DNA from: CAZAFM01 sp964484395 | GTDB taxonomy: Bacteria > Campylobacterota > Campylobacteria > Campylobacterales > CAZAFM01 | Length of the DNA stretch: 15,659 nucleotides | Reading direction: 5' to 3' | Assembly: GCA_964484395.1 (NCBI GenBank) | Contig: CAZAFM010000060.1 | Span: forward strand, 1-15,659 | Shown here: in pieces, positions 1 through 8,182 of the stretch | How the letters are laid out: the number at the start of each line of letters is the position of its first letter | Position numbering within the stretch: the first letter of the stretch is position 1 | Program-made: the position numbers and the translations under genes | Notes under the pieces: generated by a model | Told to the model about the DNA's origin: nothing | The model's database searches: none | What the model saw: only the letters and a program-made list of their open reading frames with translations

Positions 1-1211
1 TCATCTAAACTACATTCAGGAGATTTGTCTATATCTATACTCTTTATCTCATCTAGGTAGACTGGTCTTTTTATAGGTCTATCTAACTCTGGGGCTTCGT
101 TTGAAACAGGAGCTATAGGTATATCAGCCACCTGCTCACCATGCCAAAAAAGCTCCATTCTGCCACTACTAGTAACCTCACCTATAATCTCACAGTCAAG
201 CTCATACTTATCAAATATCTCTTTTATCCGACCCTCTTTGCCTTTAATAGCGCAGATGAGCATCCTCTCTTGAGACTCACTTAGCATAAACTCATAAGGA
301 GTCATTCCGCCTTCTCTAGCAGGCACTCTATCTAAATCCATCCTCATACCACTTCCACTTCTTCCTGCCATCTCAAAGCTACTTGAAGTAAGTCCAGCTG
401 CACCCATATCTTGGATACCTACTATCAAGTCCTCTTGAAACATCTCAAGACAAGCCTCAAGTAGTAGCTTCTCAGTAAAAGGATCTCCTACTTGTACAGT
501 AGGTCTTAGGCTTTTACTATCTTCAGTGAAGCTATCACTACTCATCACAGCCCCACCAAGACCATCTCTACCAGTTTTACTTCCTACATAGATAACTGGG
601 TTTCCAACCCCTTCACTCTTTCCATAAAATATCCCATCACTCTTAGCTACACCTACAGTCATAGCATTTACAAGGATGTTTCCTTTATAGCACTCTTCAA
701 ACGCGCACTCACCACCAACTGTTGGCACGCCCATACAGTTTCCATAATCACCTATCCCAGCAACCACACCTTTTAGCAAAAAGCGGTGTTTTCTTCCCCA
801 CTCTCCACTATCTTCTATCTCTCCAAACCTTATGGAGTTTAGATTAGCAACTGGTCTAGCACCCATAGTAAAAATATCTCTTAAAATCCCACCAACTCCG
901 GTAGCCGCCCCTTGATATGGCTCTATGAAGCTAGGATGGTTGTGGCTCTCCATCTTAAAAACTGCAGCATATCCATCTCCTATATCTATAACCCCAGCGT
1001 TTTCTCCTGGACCTTGAATGACCCATGGAGCTTCAGTTGGGAAGCCTTTTAGATATATCTTGCTTGATTTGTAGCTACAGTGCTCACTCCACATAGCACT
1101 AAATATACCTATCTCTGTTAGATTTGGCTCTCTTTTTAGTATCTGCTTGATATGCTCATAGTCTTCTTTTGTTAGTTTGTGTGCGGATAGGATTTTCTCT
1201 ATGTTTTCCAT
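1..1211 (-). CDS. purL: Phosphoribosylformylglycinamidine synthase subunit PurL, N-terminal part (partial)
   Basis: ATP- and glutamine-dependent amination of FGAR to FGAM in cytoplasmic de novo purine synthesis; this is the small-PurL (PurLQS) type judging by its N-terminus. I translated the minus strand from the ATG at 1211 and read 403 residues before the window edge; the family is normally about 730 residues, so the C-terminal half is missing only because of the edge. Seen: the MWSEHCSYK signature at residues 40-48, the HNHPS motif at 90-94 followed by a glycine-rich GAATGVGGILRD stretch, and the GIQDMGAAGLTSSS segment at about 275-288, all hallmarks of FGAM synthase. The Shine-Dalgarno sequence is weak (AGG about 11 bases upstream), but no other in-frame start lies upstream. 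It is divergent from ppsA across 159 bases. Identity is very secure. Confidence 0.97.
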   Translation of the reverse strand, partial: MENIEKILSAHKLTKEDYEHIKQILKREPNLTEIGIFSAMWSEHCSYKSSKIYLKGFPTEAPWVIQGPGENAGVIDIGDGYAAVFKMESHNHPSFIEPYQGAATGVGGILRDIFTMGARPVANLNSIRFGEIEDSGEWGRKHRFLLKGVVAGIGDYGNCMGVPTVGGECAFEECYKGNILVNAMTVGVAKSDGIFYGKSEGVGNPVIYVGSKTGRDGLGGAVMSSDSFTEDSKSLRPTVQVGDPFTEKLLLEACLEMFQEDLIVGIQDMGAAGLTSSSFEMAGRSGSGMRMDLDRVPAREGGMTPYEFMLSESQERMLICAIKGKEGRIKEIFDKYELDCEIIGEVTSSGRMELFWHGEQVADIPIAPVSNEAPELDRPIKRPVYLDEIKSIDIDKSPECSLD

Positions 1212-1242
1212 AATGGATCTGACCTTTTGGTTTTTGATTAAA

Positions 1243-1248
1243 ATTCTA
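1243..1248 (-). promoter_or_regulatory. Candidate -10 box for purL
   Basis: Reading the minus strand, TAGAAT is preceded directly by TTG, about 30 bases upstream of the purL ATG, which would give a leader of about 25 bases. There is no convincing -35 box, which is common for sigma-70 promoters in this group. Assigned by eye only. Confidence 0.4.
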
Positions 1249-1283
1249 CAAGATTTCAACAAAAACATTTGTTAATCCAAATT

Positions 1284-1298
1284 GCTCAAATTTTGAGC
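1284..1298. promoter_or_regulatory. Near-perfect palindrome in the purL/ppsA divergent region
   Basis: GCTCAAA-T-TTTGAGC is a perfect 7-bp inverted repeat with a 1-base centre. It lies about 30 bases upstream of the candidate ppsA -10 box and between the two divergent promoters. The size and place fit a dimeric repressor or activator site. No U-tract follows on either strand, so a terminator is unlikely. The cognate regulator is unknown. Confidence 0.4.
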
Positions 1299-1327
1299 GA
1301 GTAAGAGTTAAATTAATTTTATTTCTG

Positions 1328-1333
1328 TATAAT
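1328..1333 (+). promoter_or_regulatory. Candidate -10 box for ppsA
   Basis: A consensus TATAAT preceded by TTTCTG lies 37 bases upstream of the ppsA ATG, inside an AT-rich stretch. The -35 region (around 1305-1310) is not conserved. A ribosome-binding site (GGAG at 1361-1364, spaced 6 bases from the start) follows. Confidence 0.55.
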
Positions 1334-1370
1334 CATCGCTAAATACACTTAACAAAGGCAGGAGCAAGGT

Positions 1371-3800
1371 ATGAAATACATCAAGTTTTTTAAAGAACTA
1401 AGAAACAAAGATGTCCCCCTAGTCGGCGGAAAAAACGCAAGTATTGGGGAGATGTTTCAAGAACTATCTAAAATGGGTATAAAAGTTCCAAATGGATTTG
1501 CAATTACTAGTGATGCATACTGGTATCTACTAGAACACGGTGATATAAAAGATAAGATAAGACTTATGTTAGATAATGTCGATGTCACAGAGATAGATGT
1601 ACTAAGGGTTAGAAGTAAAGAGATTAGGGATATGATATTTGGAACTCCATTTCCAAAAGACCTTAGAGAGGAGATTCTAGAAGCTTATGCAATTTTGAGT
1701 AAAGAGTATAGTATGGATGAAGCTGATGTGGCAGTTAGAAGTTCAGCTACAGCAGAAGACCTTCCAGATGCCTCATTTGCAGGTCAGCAGGATACATATC
1801 TAAGCGTTCAAGGTCCTCAAGAGCTTATTCACTATGTAAAAAGCTGCTTTGCTTCACTTTTTACTGATAGAGCAGTTAGTTATAGAGCAAGTCGTGGATT
1901 TGATCACTTCAAAGTAGCGCTCTCTGTTGGTATCCAGAAGATGGTTAGAAGCGACAAGGCTAGCTCTGGAGTTATGTTTAGTATTGATACCGAAAGTGGA
2001 TTTAAAGATGCAGCCTTCATTACTTCAAGCTGGGGTCTTGGAGAAAATGTCGTAGGTGGAACTGTAAATCCAGATGAATTCTATGTCTACAAGCCAACAC
2101 TAAAAGATGGTAAAAAGCCTATCCTAAAGAGACAATTAGGATACAAAAACATAAAAATGATATACGCAGCTCCTGGAAGTGAGCACCCTACTAAGAATAT
2201 TCCTACGACTGAAGAGGAATTTAACTCTTTTTCACTTACTGATGAGGAAGTATTAACTCTTGCTGAGTACGCTGTTATTATAGAGAACCACTATACAGAA
2301 GAAGCTGGAGAGTATCGCCCTATGGATATGGAGTGGGCAAAAGATGGTATAAGTGGAGAGCTTTTTATCGTTCAAGCCAGACCTGAGACAGTACAGAGCC
2401 AAAGAGGTAAGCTAGGAACCGCTAATAAACTAGAAAAATACACTATGGAAGCAATTCCTGTTGATAAACACAAAATTGTTGCAACAGGAAAAGCAGTAGG
2501 CGACAAGATAGGTGCTGGGAAGGTTAGAATTATAAATGACCTAGAACATATGAATGATCTTCAAGCAGGAGAGGTACTAGTTACTGATAACACCGACCCA
2601 GATTGGGAGCCAGCTATGAAAAAAGCAGCTGCTATTGTCACAAACAGAGGTGGTAGAACTTGCCACGCTGCTATTGTTGCAAGAGAGATAGGAGTTCCTG
2701 CCATAGTTGGAGCTGTAAATGCCACTGATACTATAGCAGATGGTGATGAAGTGACTGTATCTTGTGCTGAGGGCGAAGAGGGGCTTGTATATGAAGGAAT
2801 ATGGCCTTTTAATGTAGAGACCATAAATCTTGAAAACCTAGAACAACCAAAAACAAAGCTCTATATGAATGTAGGAAATCCAGAAAAGGCATTCTCTTTT
2901 GCTCAAATGCCAAACAACGGTGTAGGACTTGCAAGGATGGAGTTTATCATCAACAACTACATAAAAGCCCACCCAATAGCACTATATGATATATACAACG
3001 GAAAAAAAGATGTTCAAGACTATGATGCTATCAAAAAGCTCATAGCTGGATATGATAATGCTAAAGACTTTTTTATCAAAAAAATAGCTGAAGGCGTAGG
3101 TATGATAGCAGCAGCCTTCTATCCAGATCCAGTTATAGTAAGAACAAGTGACTTTAAGTCCAATGAGTACAAAAAAATGGTTGGTGGTGCAAAATATGAA
3201 CCACATGAAGAGAACCCAATGATAGGATATAGAGGGGCTAGTAGATACTACTCCAAGCAGTACAAGCCAGCCTATGAGTGGGAGATACAAGCTCTTGCTT
3301 ATGCTAGAGATGAGATGGGTCTTTCAAACATTAAAGTGATGGTTCCATTCCTAAGAACTCCTAGTGAAGGAGAAGAGGTTATAAAGATTATGGAAGCTAA
3401 TGGACTAAAAAGAGGAAAAGATGGACTTGAACTATATGTAATGTGTGAGCTTCCTACAAATGTTATTCTTGCTGATGAGTATCTAAAGATGTTTGATGGC
3501 TTCTCAATTGGCTCTAATGACCTAACTCAGCTAACTCTAGGGGTTGATAGAGATGGAGAGCTTGTAAGTCATATATTTGATGAGAGGGACCCCGCTGTTA
3601 TGAGGATGTTAGAGCTAGCAATAGATGCTTGTAAGCGACATGATAAATATGTTGGAATATGTGGTCAAGCTCCATCTGACTACCCTGAAATAGCAGAGTT
3701 TTTAGTAGAGAAGGGTATTAGTTCGCTTTCACTAAATCCTGATTCTATACTTGCAACTTGGAAAAGTGTTCTTGAAATAGAAAAAAGGTTGGGAAGATGA
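1371..3800 (+). CDS. ppsA: Phosphoenolpyruvate synthase (pyruvate, water dikinase)
   Basis: Converts pyruvate, ATP and water to PEP, AMP and phosphate in the cytoplasm. This is the gluconeogenic entry point and, in autotrophs with the reductive TCA cycle, the way from acetyl-CoA-derived pyruvate to PEP. At 809 residues it is close to the usual size of about 790. Domains in order: N-terminal ATP-grasp-like nucleotide-binding domain (about 1-345, with GGKNASIGEM at 19-28 and RSSATAEDLPDASFAGQQ at 123-140); swivelling phosphohistidine domain with GGRTCHAAIVAREIG at 427-441, His432 being the phosphorylated residue; C-terminal PEP/pyruvate TIM barrel (about 490-809) with SIGSNDLTQ at 712-720 and CGQAPSD at 764-770, where Cys764 is the expected acid/base. 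The start is supported by GGAG six bases upstream. Its TGA overlaps the ATG of the next gene. All key residues are present. Confidence 0.98.
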   Translation: MKYIKFFKELRNKDVPLVGGKNASIGEMFQELSKMGIKVPNGFAITSDAYWYLLEHGDIKDKIRLMLDNVDVTEIDVLRVRSKEIRDMIFGTPFPKDLREEILEAYAILSKEYSMDEADVAVRSSATAEDLPDASFAGQQDTYLSVQGPQELIHYVKSCFASLFTDRAVSYRASRGFDHFKVALSVGIQKMVRSDKASSGVMFSIDTESGFKDAAFITSSWGLGENVVGGTVNPDEFYVYKPTLKDGKKPILKRQLGYKNIKMIYAAPGSEHPTKNIPTTEEEFNSFSLTDEEVLTLAEYAVIIENHYTEEAGEYRPMDMEWAKDGISGELFIVQARPETVQSQRGKLGTANKLEKYTMEAIPVDKHKIVATGKAVGDKIGAGKVRIINDLEHMNDLQAGEVLVTDNTDPDWEPAMKKAAAIVTNRGGRTCHAAIVAREIGVPAIVGAVNATDTIADGDEVTVSCAEGEEGLVYEGIWPFNVETINLENLEQPKTKLYMNVGNPEKAFSFAQMPNNGVGLARMEFIINNYIKAHPIALYDIYNGKKDVQDYDAIKKLIAGYDNAKDFFIKKIAEGVGMIAAAFYPDPVIVRTSDFKSNEYKKMVGGAKYEPHEENPMIGYRGASRYYSKQYKPAYEWEIQALAYARDEMGLSNIKVMVPFLRTPSEGEEVIKIMEANGLKRGKDGLELYVMCELPTNVILADEYLKMFDGFSIGSNDLTQLTLGVDRDGELVSHIFDERDPAVMRMLELAIDACKRHDKYVGICGQAPSDYPEIAEFLVEKGISSLSLNPDSILATWKSVLEIEKRLGR

Positions 3801-4261
3801 TAAGATTTTTTATAGTTTCACTCTTTTTTACACTATCACTTTTTGCAAGCACACTCTCTAATGGAGACTCTTTTCCACTAGATATAAAACTTCAAGATCA
3901 GTTTGAAAAGCCCTATTCTATTGAAGGTAAAGAGATTATAGTGTTTAGTGCTGATAAAGATAGCGGGAAGTTTGCCCACAATGTAATAGATGCTTATCCT
4001 TCTGAGACTTTAGAAGAGAAAAAAATAGCATATATAAGTGATATGAGCTCAGTACCTTCACTTATCTACTCTTTTTTTATGGAGAGCAAGTTTCAAAAAT
4101 ATGACTACAAACTAGGTCTTATATGGGAAGAAGATGATGCTGCTAAGCTACCAAAAAAAGAGAATCAAGCTACTCTCTTCAAACTAGATGGTAAAACCAT
4201 AGAGGAGATAGTCTACTTCAAAGATGAAGACTCATTAAAAGCCTATATAGATTCACACTAG
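3797..4261 (+). CDS. Small exported protein, thioredoxin-like fold without cysteines
   Basis: Residues 1-17 form a Sec signal peptide (short basic start, phenylalanine/leucine-rich core, likely cleavage after LFA), so the 154-residue product is probably periplasmic. The rest shows an alternating strand/helix pattern like peroxiredoxin- or YtfJ-type thioredoxin folds: an opening GDSFPLDIKLQDQF, a hydrophobic strand EIIVFSADK near residue 50, and a C-terminal strand-helix ending DSLKAYID. There is no cysteine anywhere, so it cannot act as a thiol oxidoreductase; a binding or scaffold role is more likely. The ATG overlaps the ppsA stop (ATGA), so the two are co-transcribed and probably translationally coupled. 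Its 3' end overlaps the convergent fetB-like gene by 9 bp. The fold assignment is inference; the specific function is unknown. Confidence 0.8.
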   Translation: MIRFFIVSLFFTLSLFASTLSNGDSFPLDIKLQDQFEKPYSIEGKEIIVFSADKDSGKFAHNVIDAYPSETLEEKKIAYISDMSSVPSLIYSFFMESKFQKYDYKLGLIWEEDDAAKLPKKENQATLFKLDGKTIEEIVYFKDEDSLKAYIDSH

Positions 4262-4993
4262 TTCATCTTTTTTCATAAAAACAAACCTATACCCAAGCTT
4301 CGTTGAGGAGATAGCACTAAAAAGTGCTACTCCAACAAGGGTATAGATAATAACTAGCTGATATGAAAGTGCTACAAGTGGAGAAACTCCTGCCATTATC
4401 ATCCCTGTCATAATCCCTGGTATGAAGACTAAACCTATTGCCTGAAGATTGTTTAGAGTTGGGATAAGTGAAGACTTGATAGATGATTTTACTATATCCC
4501 TCATGGACTCTTCTAGGTTTACTCCCAAAGATAGCTTGCCCTCTATCTCACCTATTTTCATCTCTGTCTCTTTTTTTAGTCTATCCATACATAGTGTATA
4601 TATATTTAGTGCATTTCCAATTACAAGTCCAGTCATAGGTATAGCCTCTTGAGGTATTAATGCAATTGCCCCAGTAATAAAAAGCGTAATTAGCACAAAA
4701 AAGGATGATATTCCTATAGAAGCAAATGGAACAAAAAAGCTATATCTTGAAAGCCTAACTCTACCTCTTGCCACATAAGAAGCAAACCCAAGCATAACTA
4801 CAAATATAGCCAAAACCCCGCTAAGTGTCTCAAGCGAGAAGAGATAAAGAAGCATAAAACCTAAAAGCAAAAGCTGAATAAAAGCTCTTATGGAACCTAT
4901 AAAAATCTCTTTTTCTAAACCATAGTTTTTGAAATAGGAATAGATAAGTGCTATAATTACCAATCCATAAGCATATATGAAATTTAGTTCCAC
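4253..4993 (-). CDS. fetB: FetB/UPF0014-family ABC transporter permease
   Basis: Integral membrane protein of 246 residues, the usual size of the FetB (YbbM, UPF0014) family. In E. coli this permease pairs with the ATPase FetA and is linked to iron export and oxidative-stress resistance. Seen: about six to seven hydrophobic segments; the family signatures SIRAFIQLLLLG at 34-45, IPMTGLVIGNALN at 118-130 and IPGIMTGMIMAGVSPLVALS at 191-210. The start is GTG, supported by AGGA about seven bases upstream and by the lack of an alternative methionine before residue 47. No ATPase gene is adjacent: the neighbours are the ppsA-linked small protein (convergent) and a cytochrome (divergent), so the partner must be elsewhere or a shared ATPase. 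The family call is firm; the substrate in this organism is inferred. Confidence 0.93.
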   Translation of the reverse strand: MELNFIYAYGLVIIALIYSYFKNYGLEKEIFIGSIRAFIQLLLLGFMLLYLFSLETLSGVLAIFVVMLGFASYVARGRVRLSRYSFFVPFASIGISSFFVLITLFITGAIALIPQEAIPMTGLVIGNALNIYTLCMDRLKKETEMKIGEIEGKLSLGVNLEESMRDIVKSSIKSSLIPTLNNLQAIGLVFIPGIMTGMIMAGVSPLVALSYQLVIIYTLVGVALFSAISSTKLGYRFVFMKKDELV

Positions 4994-5017
4994 TATTTTT
5001 CCTAAAGAGTTTATGAA

Positions 5018-5023
5018 ATAGTA
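5018..5023 (-). promoter_or_regulatory. Candidate extended -10 box for the fetB-like gene
   Basis: On the minus strand TGG-TACTAT lies 25 bases upstream of the GTG start, in the 56-base gap shared with the divergent cytochrome gene. No -35 box is recognisable. On the plus strand this short gap holds GGGAGAG at 5041-5047 as ribosome-binding site for the cytochrome gene, but no clear -10. Confidence 0.3.
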
Positions 5024-5049
5024 CCAAAATAATAGAAAAAGGGAGAGCT

Positions 5050-5658
5050 ATGAAAAAAGGAATTTTTATTTCTGCAAGTTTAGCATTACTACTACTAAGT
5101 GGTTGTGGAGAGAAAGAGGAGATACAATCTGATGTGAGCAACAAAGCCTCAGAGGTAACTCAAGAAGTGGTGCAAGATGTAAAATCTGATGAGAAAAAGA
5201 CAGAAACTATCGACTCTGATACTAAGAATGAATCTGCAGAAGTTACAAAAGAGGCTGTAGAGGCTTTAGAAGAGGATGATAATAGTACTCAGAGCATAGA
5301 TGCTGATATAAAAGATAGCTCTACTCAGACAAATGAAGAGATAGTAAAAGAGGTAGAGCAAGAAAGCAAGGATATGCAAGAGGATGTAGAAAAACTTACC
5401 TCAAACCAAGAGAGTGGAAAAGAGCTCTATGAAGCTAAATGCCAAAGCTGTCATGGAGATCAAGCCCAGCTTAGGGGGCTAGGAAAAAGTGAAGTTATAG
5501 CAGGATGGGATAGTGCAAAAATAGTTAACTCACTTAAAGGCTACAAAAGTGGAGATATTAACAAATATGGACTTGGTGCCACGATGAAAACTACTCTTTC
5601 TACAATGAATGATGAGCAGATACAAAAAGTTTCAGACTATATTTCTACTCTAAAATAA
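5050..5658 (+). CDS. Lipid-anchored monoheme cytochrome c with long acidic tether
   Basis: Predicted periplasmic electron carrier of 202 residues. Residues 1-18 are a lipoprotein signal peptide and LLSGC ends in the lipobox Cys19, so the mature protein should be membrane-anchored. Residues about 21-122 are strongly acidic and polar with helix-forming repeats and no hydrophobic core, probably an extended or coiled tether. The C-terminal 80 residues form a small class I cytochrome c domain: CQSCH at 131-135 binds one heme, and Met169 or Met176 would be the distal ligand. The start has GGGAGAG just upstream. The gene stands alone, divergent from the fetB-like gene and ending in a strong hairpin. 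The redox partners are not shown by context; delivery of electrons to a terminal oxidase or another periplasmic acceptor is plausible but inferred. Confidence 0.93.
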   Translation: MKKGIFISASLALLLLSGCGEKEEIQSDVSNKASEVTQEVVQDVKSDEKKTETIDSDTKNESAEVTKEAVEALEEDDNSTQSIDADIKDSSTQTNEEIVKEVEQESKDMQEDVEKLTSNQESGKELYEAKCQSCHGDQAQLRGLGKSEVIAGWDSAKIVNSLKGYKSGDINKYGLGATMKTTLSTMNDEQIQKVSDYISTLK

Positions 5659-5678
5659 CCTATATCCTCTATCACTAC

Positions 5679-5706
5679 ACTTCAGAAGTTAGACTTCTGA
5701 AGTTTT
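5679..5706 (+). terminator. Rho-independent terminator after the cytochrome gene
   Basis: A perfect 11-bp stem (ACTTCAGAAGT at 5679-5689 pairing with 5693-5703) with a 3-base TAG loop is followed by a short T run. It starts 21 bases after the cytochrome stop codon. It lies immediately beyond the stop codon of the convergent ATPase gene, so it may also help end that transcript, although no T-tract follows in that direction. Confidence 0.75.
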
Positions 5707-5707
5707 G

Positions 5708-8155
5708 TTAGTAAACTCTCTGGTTTAGCTCACTAAATATAGGATGGTTTTTGTGGTAGTGTATCAATCCTTCTATGATGATTTTTGATATGGTTAGAAG
5801 CATTAGAGCAAATATAGAAAACCCTATAACAAAAAGAACCGCATGAAGTCCAATAGCCGGAACTAATATTCCACCTAATGATAGAATAATCGCAAGAATT
5901 ATAGATGAGGATAGTGCCGCAGTAAAAATACCCGAAGGGAGTGGTGATTTAAATGGATTTCCATTTGCCCTTGTAACAAAAAGTATCAGTGGTGCAGTTA
6001 TGATAAAAAATAGAAATATCATAGTTTGTACCTGTTTAGCATCATGATAGAAGTATGAGGCCGCTAAGTGCATAAGAACAAAATCCAAAAAGACCGTGAC
6101 AAACCCAAGCACTGCTGATATTACAAAAAGGTTACTTATATTAGTATGTACTGGCTTTTTTTCTGCTACTGCATTATCATAGGATATAGCCATTGTTGGT
6201 AGATCATTTAGTAGGGCTAACATAATTATCATTACCGCACTCATAGGGACTTTATCTAGAAAAACTATAGATAGTGTTGTAAAGAACATTATATTGATGG
6301 TCATAGCTATTCTATATAGAACATAGGCTTGTATCTTTCTATATATCTTCCTAGCCTCATCAACTGCATCTATAATAACTGAAAGTCCTGGAAGTGTTAG
6401 GACTATATCAGCAGCGCTCCTAGCAGCATCTGTAGCACCTGAGACTGCAAAGCCTACATCAGCTTGTTTCAAGGCTGGAGCATCATTTACCCCATCACCA
6501 GTCATTGCTGTGTAGTGTCCTTTTTTCTGAAAGGCTCTTACTATATTGTACTTATGTTCTGGAAAAACCCTAGCAAAACCATCTGATTCAACTATCTCTC
6601 TATCAATGTCGTGGTGTTTGTACTTATCTGACTCTAACACTTCATCAATTGAGCGGATATTTGAGCCAATTCCAAGCTTTTTACATATCTGCTTAGCAAT
6701 TGATACATCATCACCTGTTACCATCTTCACTTCTATTCCATGCTCTCTAGCTTTATCTATAGTCTCTTTTGAGTCATCTCTAGGAGGGTCTAGGAGTGAG
6801 AGGATACCTAAAAGCTCATACTCACTACTTCCTTCTTTAGTTCTAGCTACACCTAATGCTCTAAAACCATTTTGAGCTAAATACTCTACTTCATTAAGTG
6901 CTTTTTTCTTTGTAGCTTCATCTTCAGTACACATATCTATTATAACTTTTGGAGCCCCTTTAGCCACACTAAAGCTAACACCATCTTTTTGTATAGTAGC
7001 TGAAGTTCTTTTGGATACTGGGTCAAATGGAAAAAACTCAGCTTGCACATATCCACTAAGCGCATCTTTTTGTACACTCTCTAAGATTGTTTTATCTATA
7101 GCATCATTTCCTTGGCTATTTGAAGCTAGTGCGGCTAATAGGTTAATCTCATCTGCATCTTTGGCAGAGTAGAGTATGGGCTCATCTAGTGTAAGCTCAT
7201 TTTTAGTCAAAGTTCCTGTCTTATCAGAACAGAGAATATCTACACCTGCTAGCTCTTCTATTGCTTGTAGTCTTGAGACTATGGCTTTTTTCTTAGATAG
7301 GGCAACTGCTCCTAGTGCCATAGTGACTGAAAGAACTGCTGGCATTGCAGCGGGTATTGAGGCTACTAGTAGAACCATCACCATCTCAATTATACTTAGT
7401 GCATTTTCATGCATATAGAGAGCTTTTGAGATAATAACAACTGATAGAAGCATTGCACCTACTATCAAAAACTTTCCAACATTTAAGACTGTCTGCTGAA
7501 AGTGGGATACATTTCCTGCTTCAGCTACTAGTGAAGCTGTTTTACCAAAAAATGTATTTTCTCCAGTAGCACTTACTAGGCACACCATAGCACCTTGTTT
7601 GACAACTGATCCTGAGTATATTTCATCATCTGTTTTTTTGCTAACAGGAAGTGACTCCCCAGTAAGTGAGGCCTGGTCTATAGATACATAGTTACCTTCA
7701 AGTGCTATAAGGTCTGCTGGAATAACATCACCATTTTCTATACTAACTATATCACCTGGGACTAAAGTAGTAGCATCTACATCACTCCATACACCATCTC
7801 TTTTGGCTCTAGCCTTTAGAGCCATAGAGGCCTTCAAAGCATCAAGAGCGCTTTGTGCCTTACCTTTTTGGATAAACTCTATGAAGCTGTTTACTATCAA
7901 TAGTGTCATTATGATAAAAAAATCACTCCAATGTCCTATAATAAGTGAAAGAAGTGCAGCAACCTCTATCATCCAAGGAATGGGTCCCCAGAAGGTTTTT
8001 AAAAGAGCTCGTAGCCTGCTCTCACTTTTTGTCTCTATGGCGTTTTTACCATATTTTTCTATCCTAGCTGAAGCTTCAGCGCTACTTAGTCCTTCTATTG
8101 AGCTATCTAGCTCTTTTAGCTTCACTTCTTTGCTTACTGGTTCTCTATCTGCCAT
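5708..8155 (-). CDS. Plasma-membrane-type (P3A) proton-translocating P-type ATPase
   Basis: ATP-driven H+ export across the inner membrane, the family best known from plant and fungal plasma membranes and found sporadically in bacteria and archaea. With the start at 8155 it has 815 residues. Seen (numbering from that start): N-terminal cation-ATPase domain, actuator motif TGES at 165-168, TM4 motif SIPAAMP at 266-272, phosphorylation site CSDKTGTLTKN with Asp311, nucleotide-domain KGAPK near 409-413, hinge motif TGDGVNDAPA at 552-561, and LALLND in TM6 with Asp651 in the position of the proton-binding Asp684 of plant AHA2. About ten membrane segments are visible. It lacks the long C-terminal autoinhibitory domain of plant enzymes. 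An in-frame ATG at 8161 directly abuts the GGAGG and is too close, so the start at 8155 is preferred. It lies 52 bases after the EI24 gene, and whether it shares that transcript is open. Confidence 0.95.
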   Translation of the reverse strand: MADREPVSKEVKLKELDSSIEGLSSAEASARIEKYGKNAIETKSESRLRALLKTFWGPIPWMIEVAALLSLIIGHWSDFFIIMTLLIVNSFIEFIQKGKAQSALDALKASMALKARAKRDGVWSDVDATTLVPGDIVSIENGDVIPADLIALEGNYVSIDQASLTGESLPVSKKTDDEIYSGSVVKQGAMVCLVSATGENTFFGKTASLVAEAGNVSHFQQTVLNVGKFLIVGAMLLSVVIISKALYMHENALSIIEMVMVLLVASIPAAMPAVLSVTMALGAVALSKKKAIVSRLQAIEELAGVDILCSDKTGTLTKNELTLDEPILYSAKDADEINLLAALASNSQGNDAIDKTILESVQKDALSGYVQAEFFPFDPVSKRTSATIQKDGVSFSVAKGAPKVIIDMCTEDEATKKKALNEVEYLAQNGFRALGVARTKEGSSEYELLGILSLLDPPRDDSKETIDKAREHGIEVKMVTGDDVSIAKQICKKLGIGSNIRSIDEVLESDKYKHHDIDREIVESDGFARVFPEHKYNIVRAFQKKGHYTAMTGDGVNDAPALKQADVGFAVSGATDAARSAADIVLTLPGLSVIIDAVDEARKIYRKIQAYVLYRIAMTINIMFFTTLSIVFLDKVPMSAVMIIMLALLNDLPTMAISYDNAVAEKKPVHTNISNLFVISAVLGFVTVFLDFVLMHLAASYFYHDAKQVQTMIFLFFIITAPLILFVTRANGNPFKSPLPSGIFTAALSSSIILAIILSLGGILVPAIGLHAVLFVIGFSIFALMLLTISKIIIEGLIHYHKNHPIFSELNQRVY

Positions 8156-8161
8156 AATCAT

Positions 8162-8169
8162 CCTCCCTT
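8162..8169 (-). promoter_or_regulatory. Ribosome-binding site fixing the ATPase start
   Basis: AAGGGAGG on the minus strand lies 6 bases before the ATG at 8155 and 0 bases before the in-frame ATG at 8161. Only the downstream ATG has workable spacing, which makes the protein two residues shorter than the longest open frame. Confidence 0.85.
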
Positions 8170-8182
8170 GGATTTGTCACTA

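Noticed and set aside
2561..2824. Open frame on the minus strand inside ppsA
   Set aside because: It mirrors the strongly conserved phosphohistidine domain, has a low-complexity Ser/Thr/Ala composition, and has no ribosome-binding site or family signature.
2982..3290. Open frame on the minus strand inside the ppsA C-terminal domain
   Set aside because: The hydrophobic residues arise from the antisense of a conserved coding region; no supporting start signals.
4830..5144. Minus-strand frame spanning the fetB-like 5' end and the cytochrome 5' end
   Set aside because: It conflicts with two well-supported genes and would cover their shared promoter gap.
8156..8161. Two-residue longer ATPase start
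   Set aside because: This ATG directly abuts the Shine-Dalgarno sequence, with no spacer.
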